Shown: positions 1-8,847, numbered from the stretch's first letter. The stretch: DNA of 19,762 bases from Fodinibacter sp035633415 (GCA_035633415.1 DASQEZ010000016.1:1-19762), one strand, 5' to 3'. Translations and numbers: made by a program. The notes: generated from the letters alone by a model not told the origin.

Positions 1-1422
1 CGACCCAGTGCCCGGCGCGCGGCCCACAAGGCGTTCCTCGTGACCCGGGTGGCCGACATCGGCTTCGTCCTGGGCGTCATCGGCCTGGCGGCCGGTGCCG
101 GGTCCACCGGGCTCGCCGACGTCGTCGGCGCCTGGGACCGGCCCACGCAGTGCATCGACACCCAGACGGCCACGGGGCTCACGGTCGGCCAGGCGTTGAC
201 CGCCTGCGCCGCCCCCGACGGCACCCTGCGGGCGGTGCTCATCACGCTCGTCGTCATCGGCGTGCTCGGCAAGTCGGCCCAGGTCCCGTTCCAGGACTGG
301 CTCGCCGACGCCATGGAGGGCCCCACGCCCGCCAGCGCCCTGATCCACGCCGCGACCATGGTCGCGGCGGGCACCGTGGTGCTCGCCGGCCTCTTCCCCT
401 TGCTCTCGGTGAGCCAGACGCCGCGCTGGGTGCTCGGGGTCGCGGTGTCGGTCACCATGCTGCTCGCCGCCGTGCTGGCCTTCGCGCAGACCGACCTCAA
501 GCGCCTGCTCGCGTGGTCGACGGTCAGCCAGGTCGGCGTGATGCTGTCGGCGCTCGCCGCCGCCCCGCCGGAGGCCGGGCCGGACGCCGGTCTGTTCCAC
601 CTGTGGTCGCACGCCATCTTCAAGGCACTGCTCTTCCTCGCCATCGGCTGGGCCGCGCTGGCCGCCGGCGGCACGGCCGCGCAGGCCCTGCGCGGCAGCG
701 CCCTGGCCGCGCCCCTGCTGCGGTTGTCGTTCCTCTTCGGCCTGCTGTCGCTGGCCGGCGTGCCGCTCGTCGTCGGAGGGCTCTCGAAGGAGCACGTCGT
801 CGCGGTGTCGTGGGAGGGCGCGGGGGAGTCCGGCCCGGGCGTCGTCGTGCTCGTCGCCCTGCTCCTGACCGCCGCCGTCACGGCGGCCTACTGCACCCGC
901 GCCTACCTGCTGCTGACCGCCCACGTGCGGCCGGCACCCTCGAGCGTGCCGGCCACCCCGGCCGTGCAGGGGGTGCTCGTCGCGCTCAGCGTGCTCAGCG
1001 CGCTCGGTGGGCTGGTGCTGCTCACCGACGCCTTCGCGGTGGGCCGGACCGAGGTCGTCTGGATCGTCATCACGGTGCTCGCCATCGCAGTGGGCGTCGC
1101 CGTGGCGCTGCGCGGTGGCTTCGACCGCGACCCGGCCGAGGTGCTGGCGAGCCGGCTGGTCCCGCACGCCGACCGTGGTCTGGGTGTCGACGCGCTGTAC
1201 CTTCGCCTCGTCGCGACCCCGGTGCTCCGGCTGGCGCGGCTCGTCGCCTTCCTGGACACCGAGGTGATCGACGCCTACGTGCGCGCCACCGCCGTGGCCA
1301 CGCGCGCCGCCGGGTGGGCCGGTGGCCGTGCCTTCCGCGGCGAGCGGCCCAGCTCCGCGGCCGGGCTGGTCCTGGCGGCCGTGGTCGTACTCGGCCTCGC
1401 GGGGGTGCTCACGTGGTCGTGA
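1..1422 (+). CDS. nuoL: NADH-quinone oxidoreductase subunit L (C-terminal part, 5' end cut by window)
   Basis: Antiporter-like, proton-pumping membrane subunit of respiratory complex I. The frame is open from base 1 (ARRAAHKAFLVTRVADIGF reads straight into the gene), so the start lies upstream; 473 codons are visible before TGA at 1420-1422. Family hallmarks seen are GKSAQVPFQDWLADAMEGPT followed by SALIHAATMVAAG (the discontinuous pumping helix with its conserved Lys and His residues) and the conserved TDLKRLLAWSTVSQVGVM segment. Many hydrophobic helices follow, and the C-terminal part contains a polar stretch and a last hydrophobic helix, as expected for the lateral-helix region of NuoL. 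It overlaps the start of nuoM, so the two are translationally coupled. Assignment rests on these motifs and the nuoL-nuoM-nuoN order. Confidence 0.96.
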   Translation, partial: RPSARRAAHKAFLVTRVADIGFVLGVIGLAAGAGSTGLADVVGAWDRPTQCIDTQTATGLTVGQALTACAAPDGTLRAVLITLVVIGVLGKSAQVPFQDWLADAMEGPTPASALIHAATMVAAGTVVLAGLFPLLSVSQTPRWVLGVAVSVTMLLAAVLAFAQTDLKRLLAWSTVSQVGVMLSALAAAPPEAGPDAGLFHLWSHAIFKALLFLAIGWAALAAGGTAAQALRGSALAAPLLRLSFLFGLLSLAGVPLVVGGLSKEHVVAVSWEGAGESGPGVVVLVALLLTAAVTAAYCTRAYLLLTAHVRPAPSSVPATPAVQGVLVALSVLSALGGLVLLTDAFAVGRTEVVWIVITVLAIAVGVAVALRGGFDRDPAEVLASRLVPHADRGLGVDALYLRLVATPVLRLARLVAFLDTEVIDAYVRATAVATRAAGWAGGRAFRGERPSSAAGLVLAAVVVLGLAGVLTWS

Positions 1423-2897
1423 GCCTGCTCCTGCTCGTCCCCGCCGCCGTGGGCCTCTGGCTCGTCACCGGCGGCCGGGCGCTCGACGTCGCGCGCGCCC
1501 GGGTCACCGCGGCCGTCGCCGCGGTGCTGACCCTGGTGCTGGCCGTCGTCGTCTCGGTCGCACGCCCGGACGTCGACCTGTCCTGGCTGCCCGAGCTCGG
1601 CCTGCGCTGGTCGTTCGGCGTCGACGGCATCGCCGTGCCCCTCGTGCTGCTCACCGCGGTCGTCGGGGTGCTCGTCATCGCGCACTCGTGGGTCGACGTT
1701 CCGGAAGGGGGCACTCCCGCCACCTTTCTCGGCTGCCTGCTGATCGTCGAGGCAGGCGCGCTGGCCACCTTCACCGCTCGCGATGCCGTGCTCTTCTTCG
1801 TCGCGTTTGAGGTCGTGCTCGTGCCGATGTGGCTGCTCATCAGCCGCTACGGCGACCGGCACGACGACCGGGCCCGCACCGATGCCGGCCACCGGTTCAT
1901 CCTCTACACCGCCGTCGGGTCCACCCTCATGCTCGTCGGCATCCTCGCCCTGGTCACCTCGGCCGGCACCTCCGACCTGCGGGCGCTCGCCTCCGGGGCC
2001 GGTGCCGCGCTGCCTCCTGACCGCCAGCTGCTCGTCGCCCTGCTCCTCGTCACCGGGTTGGCGGTCAAGGTCCCGGTCTTCCCGCTGCACACCTGGCTTC
2101 CACCGGCCCACACCACGGCGCCGACCGCCGGGTCGGTGCTGCTCGCGGCGGTGCTCCTGAAGATGGGCACCTATGGCCTGGTCCGCCTTCCCGTCGCGAC
2201 CGTGCCCGACGGCTTCGGCCGGCTCGCCCCGGTGCTCGGGGTCGCCGGGGTGATCGGCATCGTGTGGGGTGCGCTGGTCTGCCTCGTCGAACGTGACCTC
2301 AAGCGGCTCATCGCCTACTCGTCCGTCGCGCACATGGGATTCGTGGCCCTCGCCCTCGCGGCCGGCTCCGAGGCGGGCCTGCAGGCCGCACTGTTCGCCA
2401 ACATCGCACACGGGGTCATCGCGGCGATGCTGTTCGTCCTCGTCGGCGGCCTGAAGCAGCGCTGGGGCAGCGTCGACCTCGCGGTCACCCGGCCGGCCCT
2501 GCGCGAGACCTCGCCGCGGCTCGGCTTCCTGCTGATCCTCGGCCTCGCCGCCAGCCTGGGTCTGCCGGGCCTGGCCGGGTTCTGGGGTGAGTTCTTCGCC
2601 GTGTATGCCGCCTGGTGGCCCGCCGCCGACCGCCCCCGTGGCCTGTTCGTGGCCTGCGCGGTGGTCGCCGCGATCGGTGCCGCGCTCGCGGCGGCCTACG
2701 CGCTGCGGGTCGCCCGCACCGTCTGGGTCGGTGACCGGCCCGACCCGGAGGCCGCCGCGACACCCGACGCCCGTGGCGTGGAGCTCGTGGTGCTCGGCGT
2801 ACTCGGTGCGCTGGTCGTGGTCCTCGGCGTGGTGCCCGGCCCCCTGCTGTCGGTCACGGCCGACGCGGCCGCCCTCATCGCAGGGGTGGGCCCGTGA
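1413..2897 (+). CDS. nuoM: NADH-quinone oxidoreductase subunit M
   Basis: Second antiporter-like proton-pumping subunit of complex I; 494 aa from the GTG at 1413, close to the family's usual length of about 500. Key residues are visible: Glu133 in FFVAFEVVLVPMWLL (equivalent of the conserved helix-5 Glu), Lys219 in KVPVFPLHTWLPPAHTTAP, and ERDLKRLIAYSSVAHMGFV. The protein is almost entirely transmembrane helices. The start is chosen between GTG 1413 and GTG 1419. A GGGGG stretch at 1401-1405 gives normal spacing to 1413, and both starts overlap the end of nuoL. The reading frame continues upstream of 1413 in the antisense-free shadow of nuoL, but that part is Arg/Pro-rich and not membrane-like. 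It is followed by nuoN with a 4-nt GTGA overlap, so nuoL, nuoM and nuoN form one operon. Confidence 0.96.
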   Translation: MVVSLLLLVPAAVGLWLVTGGRALDVARARVTAAVAAVLTLVLAVVVSVARPDVDLSWLPELGLRWSFGVDGIAVPLVLLTAVVGVLVIAHSWVDVPEGGTPATFLGCLLIVEAGALATFTARDAVLFFVAFEVVLVPMWLLISRYGDRHDDRARTDAGHRFILYTAVGSTLMLVGILALVTSAGTSDLRALASGAGAALPPDRQLLVALLLVTGLAVKVPVFPLHTWLPPAHTTAPTAGSVLLAAVLLKMGTYGLVRLPVATVPDGFGRLAPVLGVAGVIGIVWGALVCLVERDLKRLIAYSSVAHMGFVALALAAGSEAGLQAALFANIAHGVIAAMLFVLVGGLKQRWGSVDLAVTRPALRETSPRLGFLLILGLAASLGLPGLAGFWGEFFAVYAAWWPAADRPRGLFVACAVVAAIGAALAAAYALRVARTVWVGDRPDPEAAATPDARGVELVVLGVLGALVVVLGVVPGPLLSVTADAAALIAGVGP

Positions 2898-4375
2898 ACG
2901 CCGTCGACCTCGTGACGGTCGAGCCGGCCGTTCTCGCCCCCGCGCTGCTGCCCGCGCTCGGCGTGCTGCTCGTGCTCGTCGGCGACGCGGTGCTGCCCGG
3001 TCGTCGCGGTTGGCAGCCCCTCCTCGGCGTGGTCGTGCTGCTCGTCGCAGCGGGCACGGCCCTCGCGACCGGCCTGCGACCGTCGACCGACCCGGTGCGC
3101 ACCCTGTGCCTCCCGGCCCCCGACGGGGCGTGCCTGTGGACGGCGGGCCCGGCGGCAGGCACCCTGCAGGCCGGCATCCTGCTCGCCACCGCGGCGGCCC
3201 TCGCGCTGCTCCACGACGGTGCCCGTGGCCCCCGCGACACGACCGTCACCACGGCCCTCCTGCTCGCTGCCGCCACCGGTGGCGCAGGCGTGGCCGCGTC
3301 GCGCGACATCGGCACCTGGCTGGTGACCCTCGAGCTCGCCACCGTGCCCGTCGTGGCCCTCGTCGCGCTGCGCGGCACCCGAACCGCCGCGCACGGGGCG
3401 CTGACCCTGCTCGTCACGTCGGTGACCTCGTTCGCGCTGCTCGTCCTCGGGGCGGCGCTGTGGCTCACGGCCACCGGTGACGCGTCCTTCTCCGCCGACA
3501 CCGTGGCAGCCGCCTGGGCCGCCCCCGAGCGACGAGCCGTGCTCCTGCTCTCCGTCACCGTGCTGCTCGGCGGCCTCGGCTTCAAGCTCTCGCTCGTTCC
3601 CTTCCACGCCTGGACCCCGCAGGCCTACTCGACCGCGGACCTCGGCACCGCCGCCGCCCTCGCGGCCGCCTCCAAGGTCTCCGCCCTCGCGGCGCTGCTC
3701 GTGCTCGCGCAGGCGGTCACCGGTGCCGCCGTCGACGCCGTGTCGGTGAGCGTCGTCATCGGCACGCTCTCGGCCGCGTCGATGCTGCTCGGCAACGTCA
3801 TGGCCTTGCGCCAGAACGAGCCCACCCGGCTGCTGGCCTGGTCCACGGTGTCGCAGGCCGGCTGGGTGGTGCTGCCGGTGGCGGCGCTGTCGGCCGACGG
3901 GTTGCGCGCCTCCGCGGCCTACGTGCTGGTGTACGCGGTGGCCACCCTGGTCGCCTTCGCCGCGGTCGCCGTGGTCGGCCCCGGCCCGCTCGAGAGCACC
4001 CGTGGCCTGCTGCGCCGCGACCGGCTGACCGGCGGGGCGCTGGCCCTCGCGCTGCTCGTGCTCGCCGGCCTGCCGCCGGGAGTCATCGGGCTGGTGGCCA
4101 AGGTCGTGGCCCTGCGCCCGGCCGTCGACGCCGGGCTCTGGCCGCTGGCCCTGGTCGCCGTGGTGGCGGTCGTGCTCGGCATCGCGGTCTACCTGCGGTG
4201 GTTCGCCCTGCTGCTCGGCGAGCAGCCCGAACCCGGGGCCGCGCCGGAGTCGTCCCCGGGCACCGCGGTGCCGACATCGGGGCACCGCGGGGCGACCGCG
4301 GTGCTCGTGCTGGGCACCGGCCTCCTCGTGCTGTTCAGCGTTCTCCCGGGGCTGCTCCTGGGACTGCTGTCCTGA
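2894..4375 (+). CDS. nuoN: NADH-quinone oxidoreductase subunit N
   Basis: Third antiporter-like subunit of complex I, 493 aa, predicted fully integral membrane. The GTG start at 2894 shares GTGA with the nuoM stop and is preceded by a G-rich GGGGTGGG ribosome-binding stretch. Seen in the sequence: GLGFKLSLVPFHAWTPQAYS, which carries the conserved Lys and the PFHxWTPxxY signature of NuoN, then an ASK-containing helix, and NEPTRLLAWSTVSQAGWVVL, the counterpart of the usual NxKRxLAYSSIxxAGY motif. The C-terminal 60 residues include a Pro/Gly-rich cytosolic-looking loop before the final hydrophobic helix. As the last nuo gene it fits the canonical order; no further complex I gene follows. Confidence 0.95.
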   Translation: MNAVDLVTVEPAVLAPALLPALGVLLVLVGDAVLPGRRGWQPLLGVVVLLVAAGTALATGLRPSTDPVRTLCLPAPDGACLWTAGPAAGTLQAGILLATAAALALLHDGARGPRDTTVTTALLLAAATGGAGVAASRDIGTWLVTLELATVPVVALVALRGTRTAAHGALTLLVTSVTSFALLVLGAALWLTATGDASFSADTVAAAWAAPERRAVLLLSVTVLLGGLGFKLSLVPFHAWTPQAYSTADLGTAAALAAASKVSALAALLVLAQAVTGAAVDAVSVSVVIGTLSAASMLLGNVMALRQNEPTRLLAWSTVSQAGWVVLPVAALSADGLRASAAYVLVYAVATLVAFAAVAVVGPGPLESTRGLLRRDRLTGGALALALLVLAGLPPGVIGLVAKVVALRPAVDAGLWPLALVAVVAVVLGIAVYLRWFALLLGEQPEPGAAPESSPGTAVPTSGHRGATAVLVLGTGLLVLFSVLPGLLLGLLS

Positions 4376-4412
4376 CGGAACGAACTCCCCACCCACCGTC
4401 GTTGGAGCAGAC

Positions 4413-5300
4413 ATGCACAAGCACCACAACGGGCTGAAGACCGCTGCCCTGTTCGGCGGGATGTGGGCCCTCCTCCTCGTCCTCGGGTGGGTCGTCGCGT
4501 CCTGGCTGAACAGCAGCGTGTTCCTCCTCGTCTTCGCGCTCATCGGCGTCGCGACGACGATCTACGGCTACTGGAACTCCGACAAGCTCGCCATCCGCGC
4601 GATGCACGCCTACCCGGTCAGCGAGGCCGAGGCGCCGGTCATGTACCGCATCGTGCGCGAGCTCTCGACCAAGGCCGGGCAGCCGATGCCGAAGCTGTAC
4701 ATCTCCCCGACCCAGGCGCCGAACGCGTTCGCCACCGGCCGCAACCCCGAGAACGCGGCCGTCTGCTGCACCGAGGGCATCCTCGGCCTGCTCGACGAGC
4801 GCGAGCTGCGCGGGGTGCTCGGCCACGAGCTGATGCACGTCTACAACCGGGACATCCTCACCGCGTCGGTGGCGGCTGCGGTCGCAGGTGTCATCTCGAC
4901 GATCGGGCAGTTCCTGTCGTTCGGCATGATCTTCGGGGGCGGCTCGAGCGACGAGGACCGCAACCCGATCGCCGGTCTGGCGCTGGCGATCCTGGCCCCG
5001 TTCGCCGCGATGGTCGTGCAGCTCGCGATCTCCCGCACCCGTGAGTACGACGCCGACGAGGACGGCGCGGCACTCACCGGCGACCCGTTGGCGCTGGCCT
5101 CGGCGCTGCGCAAGCTCGAGCTCGGCGTCGCCCGGGCCCCGCTGGCCCCGACCCAGAAGGTCGTCGACGCGAGCCACATGATGATCGCCAACCCGTTCCG
5201 CGCCCAGGACGTCTCCCGGCTGATGTCGACCCACCCGCCGATGGCGGAGCGGATCGCGCGCCTGGAGCAGCTGGCCTACGGCTACCGGGTCAACCCCTGA
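4413..5300 (+). CDS. htpX: Protease HtpX homolog (M48 family zinc metalloprotease)
   Basis: Membrane-bound zinc metalloprotease; the family is implicated in quality control of misfolded membrane proteins. The 295-aa length is typical. Two N-terminal membrane helices (about residues 11-30 and 33-52) precede the catalytic domain. The zinc site is HELMH at residues 138-142 with the third ligand Glu211 in SRTREYDADEDGA, and another hydrophobic segment (about 187-207) lies between them. ATG 4413 has GGAG at 4404-4407, five bases upstream. It begins 37 nt after nuoN with no terminator visible in between, so read-through from the nuo operon is possible. The last 11 nt overlap the 3' end of the convergent glycosyltransferase gene, leaving no room for a separate terminator. 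Confidence 0.95.
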   Translation: MHKHHNGLKTAALFGGMWALLLVLGWVVASWLNSSVFLLVFALIGVATTIYGYWNSDKLAIRAMHAYPVSEAEAPVMYRIVRELSTKAGQPMPKLYISPTQAPNAFATGRNPENAAVCCTEGILGLLDERELRGVLGHELMHVYNRDILTASVAAAVAGVISTIGQFLSFGMIFGGGSSDEDRNPIAGLALAILAPFAAMVVQLAISRTREYDADEDGAALTGDPLALASALRKLELGVARAPLAPTQKVVDASHMMIANPFRAQDVSRLMSTHPPMAERIARLEQLAYGYRVNP

Positions 5301-6609
5301 CCAACGGCTCCCGCTTGGTCTTGGCCCAGGAGCCGCGGCCGACGACCTGGCGGCCGAGGGCGCGCAGCACCGCGAGGAACGTCAACCACGAGTAGCAGGT
5401 GTAGGGCAGCACGAGCAGCAGCGCCGTCAGGAAGCCACGGACCCCGTGACCGCGCACCATCAGGGCCACGAGTCCCGGGCCCAGCGTCGTCCCGAGGAAG
5501 AACAGCAGGATCGGCCAGGCGGCGGTGTAGAACGGCACGTCCTGCACGACGGCGAGCACCACGGCGGTGACCAGGGCGGCGGCGCTGACCATCTGCAGGA
5601 TCGGCATCAGCAGGTAGAGCAGCAGGTCGACCCGCGCGAGGAAGGTGATCTCCGCCCGGCCGACCGTGGACATCAGCTGCAGGGCCTGCCAGTTGCCCTG
5701 GGCCCAACGGGTGCGCTGTCGCAGCAGCGGCCGCAGCTGCGGGAGCCCCTGCTGGGCGACGCTGGCGTGCGGTTCGTGGCTGTTGCGCCACCCTGCCGCG
5801 ATCAGCCTCAGGCCGACGTCCTGGTCCTCGGTCAGGCGAGACCGCCACGGACCGGCCGGGCCGGCGATGTCGTCGAGCGCGGCCAGGCGGTTGAACTGAC
5901 CGTTGCCGCCCATGTTGGCCGTGCCCCAGAAGGCACGCCCGAGCTGGTACACCAGGCCGAAGATCGCGAACTCGACGTCCTGCGCCCGGGCCAGCACCCG
6001 CTGCCGGTTGTAGATGCGTACCTGGATCTGGACGCCCCCCACCGCCGGGTCCGCCAGGTGCCGTACCACGCGTTCCGGCGCCGCCGGATCCAGGCGGCCA
6101 TCGGCGTCGACGATTCCCACGATCACCTCGGACGCACTCCAGTGGGCGTGATCGGGCGAGGTGAGGACGTGATCGTGGAGGTGGCGCCAGGCCGCGTTGA
6201 GCGCCTCGGCCTTGCCCTGCCGGGCCATTGGGAGGTCCCGGCGCAGCACCCTGACCAGGGGATCGTCCATGGCGGACAGGACCTGCGGGGTGGCGTCGTC
6301 CGACCCGTCGTCGATCACGATCGCCAGCGCGTGGGTGGCCTCCACCTCCCGCAGCCGCGACACGCTGTCGGCGATGGTCACCTCCTCGTTGAGGGCCGGC
6401 ACCAGGAACACCCACAGGAACTGCGACTCCTGCGGCCCGTCATGGAGACCGTCGATGCGGCGCTCCGCGCGGCCGGCATTGACCCGAAGCACGACCAGGT
6501 CGACGAACGCGAGGAGCGTCACCATCAGCGCGATCGCGAAACCGATCTGGATGCCGACCGGCAGGCCGGCGTAGGGGTTCCAGTCCGCCTCGGCGATCTG
6601 CACCCTCAC
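5290..6609 (-). CDS. Membrane-anchored family 2 glycosyltransferase (cellulose synthase/PgaC-like)
   Basis: Inverting GT2 enzyme of the processive, membrane-embedded type. With the GTG at 6609 it is 439 aa: one N-terminal membrane helix (about 20-45), a cytosolic GT-A domain, then about four C-terminal helices (about 320-425). Motifs in order are VPALNEE (70-76), DDGSDD (100-105), DAD (168-170, metal-binding), EDQD (261-264, with the catalytic Asp) and QRTRW (298-302, the QxxRW signature). A WAKTKRE tail resembles that of cellulose-synthase-like enzymes. The sugar and acceptor cannot be read from sequence. GTG 6609 shares GTGA with the wecB stop; GTG 6603 is an alternative. The frame is open further upstream, but that part is an Arg-rich shadow of wecB. 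Pairing with wecB suggests a cell-surface polysaccharide, possibly with ManNAc; that is inference. Confidence 0.88.
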   Translation of the reverse strand: MRVQIAEADWNPYAGLPVGIQIGFAIALMVTLLAFVDLVVLRVNAGRAERRIDGLHDGPQESQFLWVFLVPALNEEVTIADSVSRLREVEATHALAIVIDDGSDDATPQVLSAMDDPLVRVLRRDLPMARQGKAEALNAAWRHLHDHVLTSPDHAHWSASEVIVGIVDADGRLDPAAPERVVRHLADPAVGGVQIQVRIYNRQRVLARAQDVEFAIFGLVYQLGRAFWGTANMGGNGQFNRLAALDDIAGPAGPWRSRLTEDQDVGLRLIAAGWRNSHEPHASVAQQGLPQLRPLLRQRTRWAQGNWQALQLMSTVGRAEITFLARVDLLLYLLMPILQMVSAAALVTAVVLAVVQDVPFYTAAWPILLFFLGTTLGPGLVALMVRGHGVRGFLTALLLVLPYTCYSWLTFLAVLRALGRQVVGRGSWAKTKREPLVRG

Positions 6610-7973
6610 GTCACGTCCACGTCGGCCATGACCTCCTCGTGGGTGTCCGGCATCTGCAACCGGTCCGCCATGGTCGTGGCCCCCACGGCGCCGGGGCCCT
6701 CGTCGAAACCGCCGGCGCGGAGCACGGCGAGGCGGTCGTAGCCACTGCCGAACGGAGTGGGGGCGGGCCCGTCGAAGGCGATGTGCTCGAAGCACGCGAC
6801 GATCCGCTGGGCCGTGTGGCCGTCACCGTAGGGGTTGGTGCACCCGGCCATCGTCGCGTGCGCCTGCGGGTCGTCGAGCAGTCGCCGGGCGGCCGTGACG
6901 ATCCGGTCGACGTTCGTGCCGACCAGCTCGAGGGTGCCGGCGGCGACTCCCTCCTGGCGTTCGGTCGATGCGCGAGTCACCAGCACCGGGGTCCCCATCG
7001 CCGGTGCCTCCTCCTGCACCCCACCGGAGTCGGAGATGGCGAAGTGGCTTCGGGCCAGCAGGCGCGCGAAGGCCGCGTAGCTCATCGGCTCGACCAGCGA
7101 CACGTTGTGGTGCCCCTCGAGACGCGAGCGGAGCGACTCGGCGACCACCGGGTTGGGGTGCAGGGGCAGCACGAAGCGGACGTCGGGGTAGTGCTCTGCC
7201 AGGCTGCCCACCGCCGTGGCGATCCGCGCCAGGCCGCCGCCCCAGTTCTCGCGGCGGTGGGCGGTGACCGTGACCACCCGGATGCTCTCGTCGTCCTCGA
7301 GGTCGGCCAGGGCCGGCTGGCCGTAGGGGACCCGCAACCGCGCAGCCCAGGCCAGGGCGTCGATCGCGGTGTTGCCGCAGACGAAGATCCGCGCGTTGGG
7401 CACCCCCTCGCGGATGAGGTGCTCGGCGTTGAGGTCGGTGGGGGCCAGGTGCAGGGCCGCGATCCGGCTGATGATCTGCCGGTTCAGCTCCTCGGGGTAC
7501 GGCTCGCGGATGTCGCCGGTGCGCAGCCCCGCCTCGACGTGGACCACGGGGATCTGCAGGTGGAACGCCGAGACCGCCGCGGCCATCGCGCTGGACGTGT
7601 CCCCGTGCACGACGCAGGCAGTCGGGTACGCGTCGTCGCGCTCGGGCGCCGCCGGTGCGGTCTCACCGAACCGCTCGACGAGGAAGCGCTCGAACGACGT
7701 CATCACGGCGCTGACGAGCCCGTTGAGGGTGAGCCCGCGGCCGCCGACCCCGAGATCGACGTCCGGCCGCTCGCCGGCCAGCGCCAGGACGTCCTCGACG
7801 ACGCCCGGGTGCTGCCCGGTGGCGACGACCACCGGGTCCAGGTGCCGGCTCTGACGCAGCGCGGCCACGATGGGCAGCATCTTGATGGCCTCGGGCCGGG
7901 TTCCGACGACGAGGAGCACCTTGCGCGGTGAGGACGGCTCGTCGGGCGCCACCGTCGGCACGGTCCCGCTCAT
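6606..7973 (-). CDS. wecB: UDP-N-acetylglucosamine 2-epimerase (non-hydrolysing)
   Basis: Cytosolic enzyme interconverting UDP-GlcNAc and UDP-ManNAc for cell-surface polysaccharides. Diagnostic motifs in this 455-aa protein are GTRPEAIKM (24-32), TGQHP (53-57), VVHGDT (121-126), HVEAGLRTGD (145-154), EPYPEELNR (157-165), HRREN (239-243), SDSGGVQEE (314-322), TERQEGV (337-343) and NPYGDG (380-385). Most family members run to roughly 360-380 aa. Here there is a short N-terminal leader before the Rossmann fold, a loop around 100-117, and about 55 extra C-terminal residues that are acidic near the end. ATG 7973 is preferred (GGTGG upstream) over GTG 7982. The gene lies 88 nt downstream of nagB on the same strand and overlaps the GT2 gene by 4 nt (GTGA). 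Confidence 0.94.
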   Translation of the reverse strand: MSGTVPTVAPDEPSSPRKVLLVVGTRPEAIKMLPIVAALRQSRHLDPVVVATGQHPGVVEDVLALAGERPDVDLGVGGRGLTLNGLVSAVMTSFERFLVERFGETAPAAPERDDAYPTACVVHGDTSSAMAAAVSAFHLQIPVVHVEAGLRTGDIREPYPEELNRQIISRIAALHLAPTDLNAEHLIREGVPNARIFVCGNTAIDALAWAARLRVPYGQPALADLEDDESIRVVTVTAHRRENWGGGLARIATAVGSLAEHYPDVRFVLPLHPNPVVAESLRSRLEGHHNVSLVEPMSYAAFARLLARSHFAISDSGGVQEEAPAMGTPVLVTRASTERQEGVAAGTLELVGTNVDRIVTAARRLLDDPQAHATMAGCTNPYGDGHTAQRIVACFEHIAFDGPAPTPFGSGYDRLAVLRAGGFDEGPGAVGATTMADRLQMPDTHEEVMADVDVT

Positions 7974-8061
7974 GGGTGCCACCGTAGGTGCGGGTACGCC
8001 CGTCCCGGCTCACCCGGACGAGGTGAGGGCCCGCAGCCGCGCAGGGTGGATGAGCCGGACC

Positions 8062-8847
8062 TCAGCCGGGCAGGCCGCTGGCCGCGTCGTCGTAGTAGGG
8101 GCGGTTGCGCAGCGCGGCGGCCGCGGCCTCGTCGAGGCAGACCACGGCGTCCGGGTGCCACTGCAGCACCGACGCCGGCACGGATGCCGTGAGCGGCCCC
8201 TCGAGGGCGGCCGCCACGGCATCCGCCTTGGCGTCGCCGGTGGCGACGAGCACGAGTCGGCGGGCCTGGAGGATCGTGCCCAGGCCCTGGGTCACGCAGT
8301 GGGTCGGCACGTCGTCGATGTCGTGGAAGAAGCGTGCGTTGTCGCGGCGGGTGCGCTCCGACAGGCGCTTGACGCGAGTGCGCGAGGTGAGCGCCGAGCC
8401 CGGCTCGTTGAACCCGAGGTGCCCGTTGGCCCCGATGCCGAGCACCTGCACGTCGATGCCCCCGAGCTCGCCGATGCGTGCTTCGTAGGCCGCGGCAGCC
8501 GCCATCAGGGTCGGCACGTCGTGGCCCGAACCGTCGGGTACCGAGAGCCGCTCCGGCGCGAGACCGATGACGCCGCACACCTCACGCAGCAGCACCTGGC
8601 GGTAGCCCTCCGGGTGGCCGGGTGGCAACCCGACGTACTCGTCGAGGGCGAAGCCGTGCGCACGCGAGAAGTCGGCTTCGCGTCGCCCGACGGCCCGGGC
8701 GAGCTCGCGGTAGAGGCCGAGCGGTGAGGAGCCGGTGGCGAGCCCGATCACGGGGTCGCGGTCGGTGCGGTCCGGCAGCCGTTCGAGCACGGCACGGGCG
8801 GCCCGTCGGGCAGCCGCGTCGGGGGTCGCGCAGACGAACACCTCCAT
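8062..8847 (-). CDS. nagB: Glucosamine-6-phosphate deaminase
   Basis: Converts glucosamine-6-phosphate to fructose-6-phosphate and ammonia, the exit of amino-sugar catabolism into glycolysis. It is 261 aa, against about 266 in E. coli. Visible motifs are GLATGSSPLGLYREL (phosphate-binding, 35-49), ALDEYVGLPPGHPEGY (DEY at 69-71, the proton-shuttling Asp), and GIGANGHLGFNEPGSAL with His143 and Glu148. The position matching E. coli Asp141 is Asn141 here, which I believe is common in Gram-positive NagB proteins. ATG 8847 shares one base with the kinase stop (TGATG) and follows a GGGAG sequence. A much longer open frame upstream is an Arg/Gly-rich shadow of the kinase gene and was not used. It is the third catabolic gene of the amino-sugar cluster. 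Confidence 0.95.
   Translation of the reverse strand: MEVFVCATPDAAARRAARAVLERLPDRTDRDPVIGLATGSSPLGLYRELARAVGRREADFSRAHGFALDEYVGLPPGHPEGYRQVLLREVCGVIGLAPERLSVPDGSGHDVPTLMAAAAAYEARIGELGGIDVQVLGIGANGHLGFNEPGSALTSRTRVKRLSERTRRDNARFFHDIDDVPTHCVTQGLGTILQARRLVLVATGDAKADAVAAALEGPLTASVPASVLQWHPDAVVCLDEAAAAALRNRPYYDDAASGLPG

Noticed and set aside
150..1412. Upstream extension of the nuoM frame, giving a 915-aa product.
   Set aside because: The extension is an Arg/Pro-rich shadow of nuoL; the membrane-protein sequence begins at the GTG near 1413.
8009..8027. Hairpin CTCACC/GGTGAG in the gap between nagB and wecB as a terminator ending the catabolic operon.
   Set aside because: It has only six base pairs with a 7-nt loop and no T-run on the minus-strand transcript side, so termination cannot be claimed.
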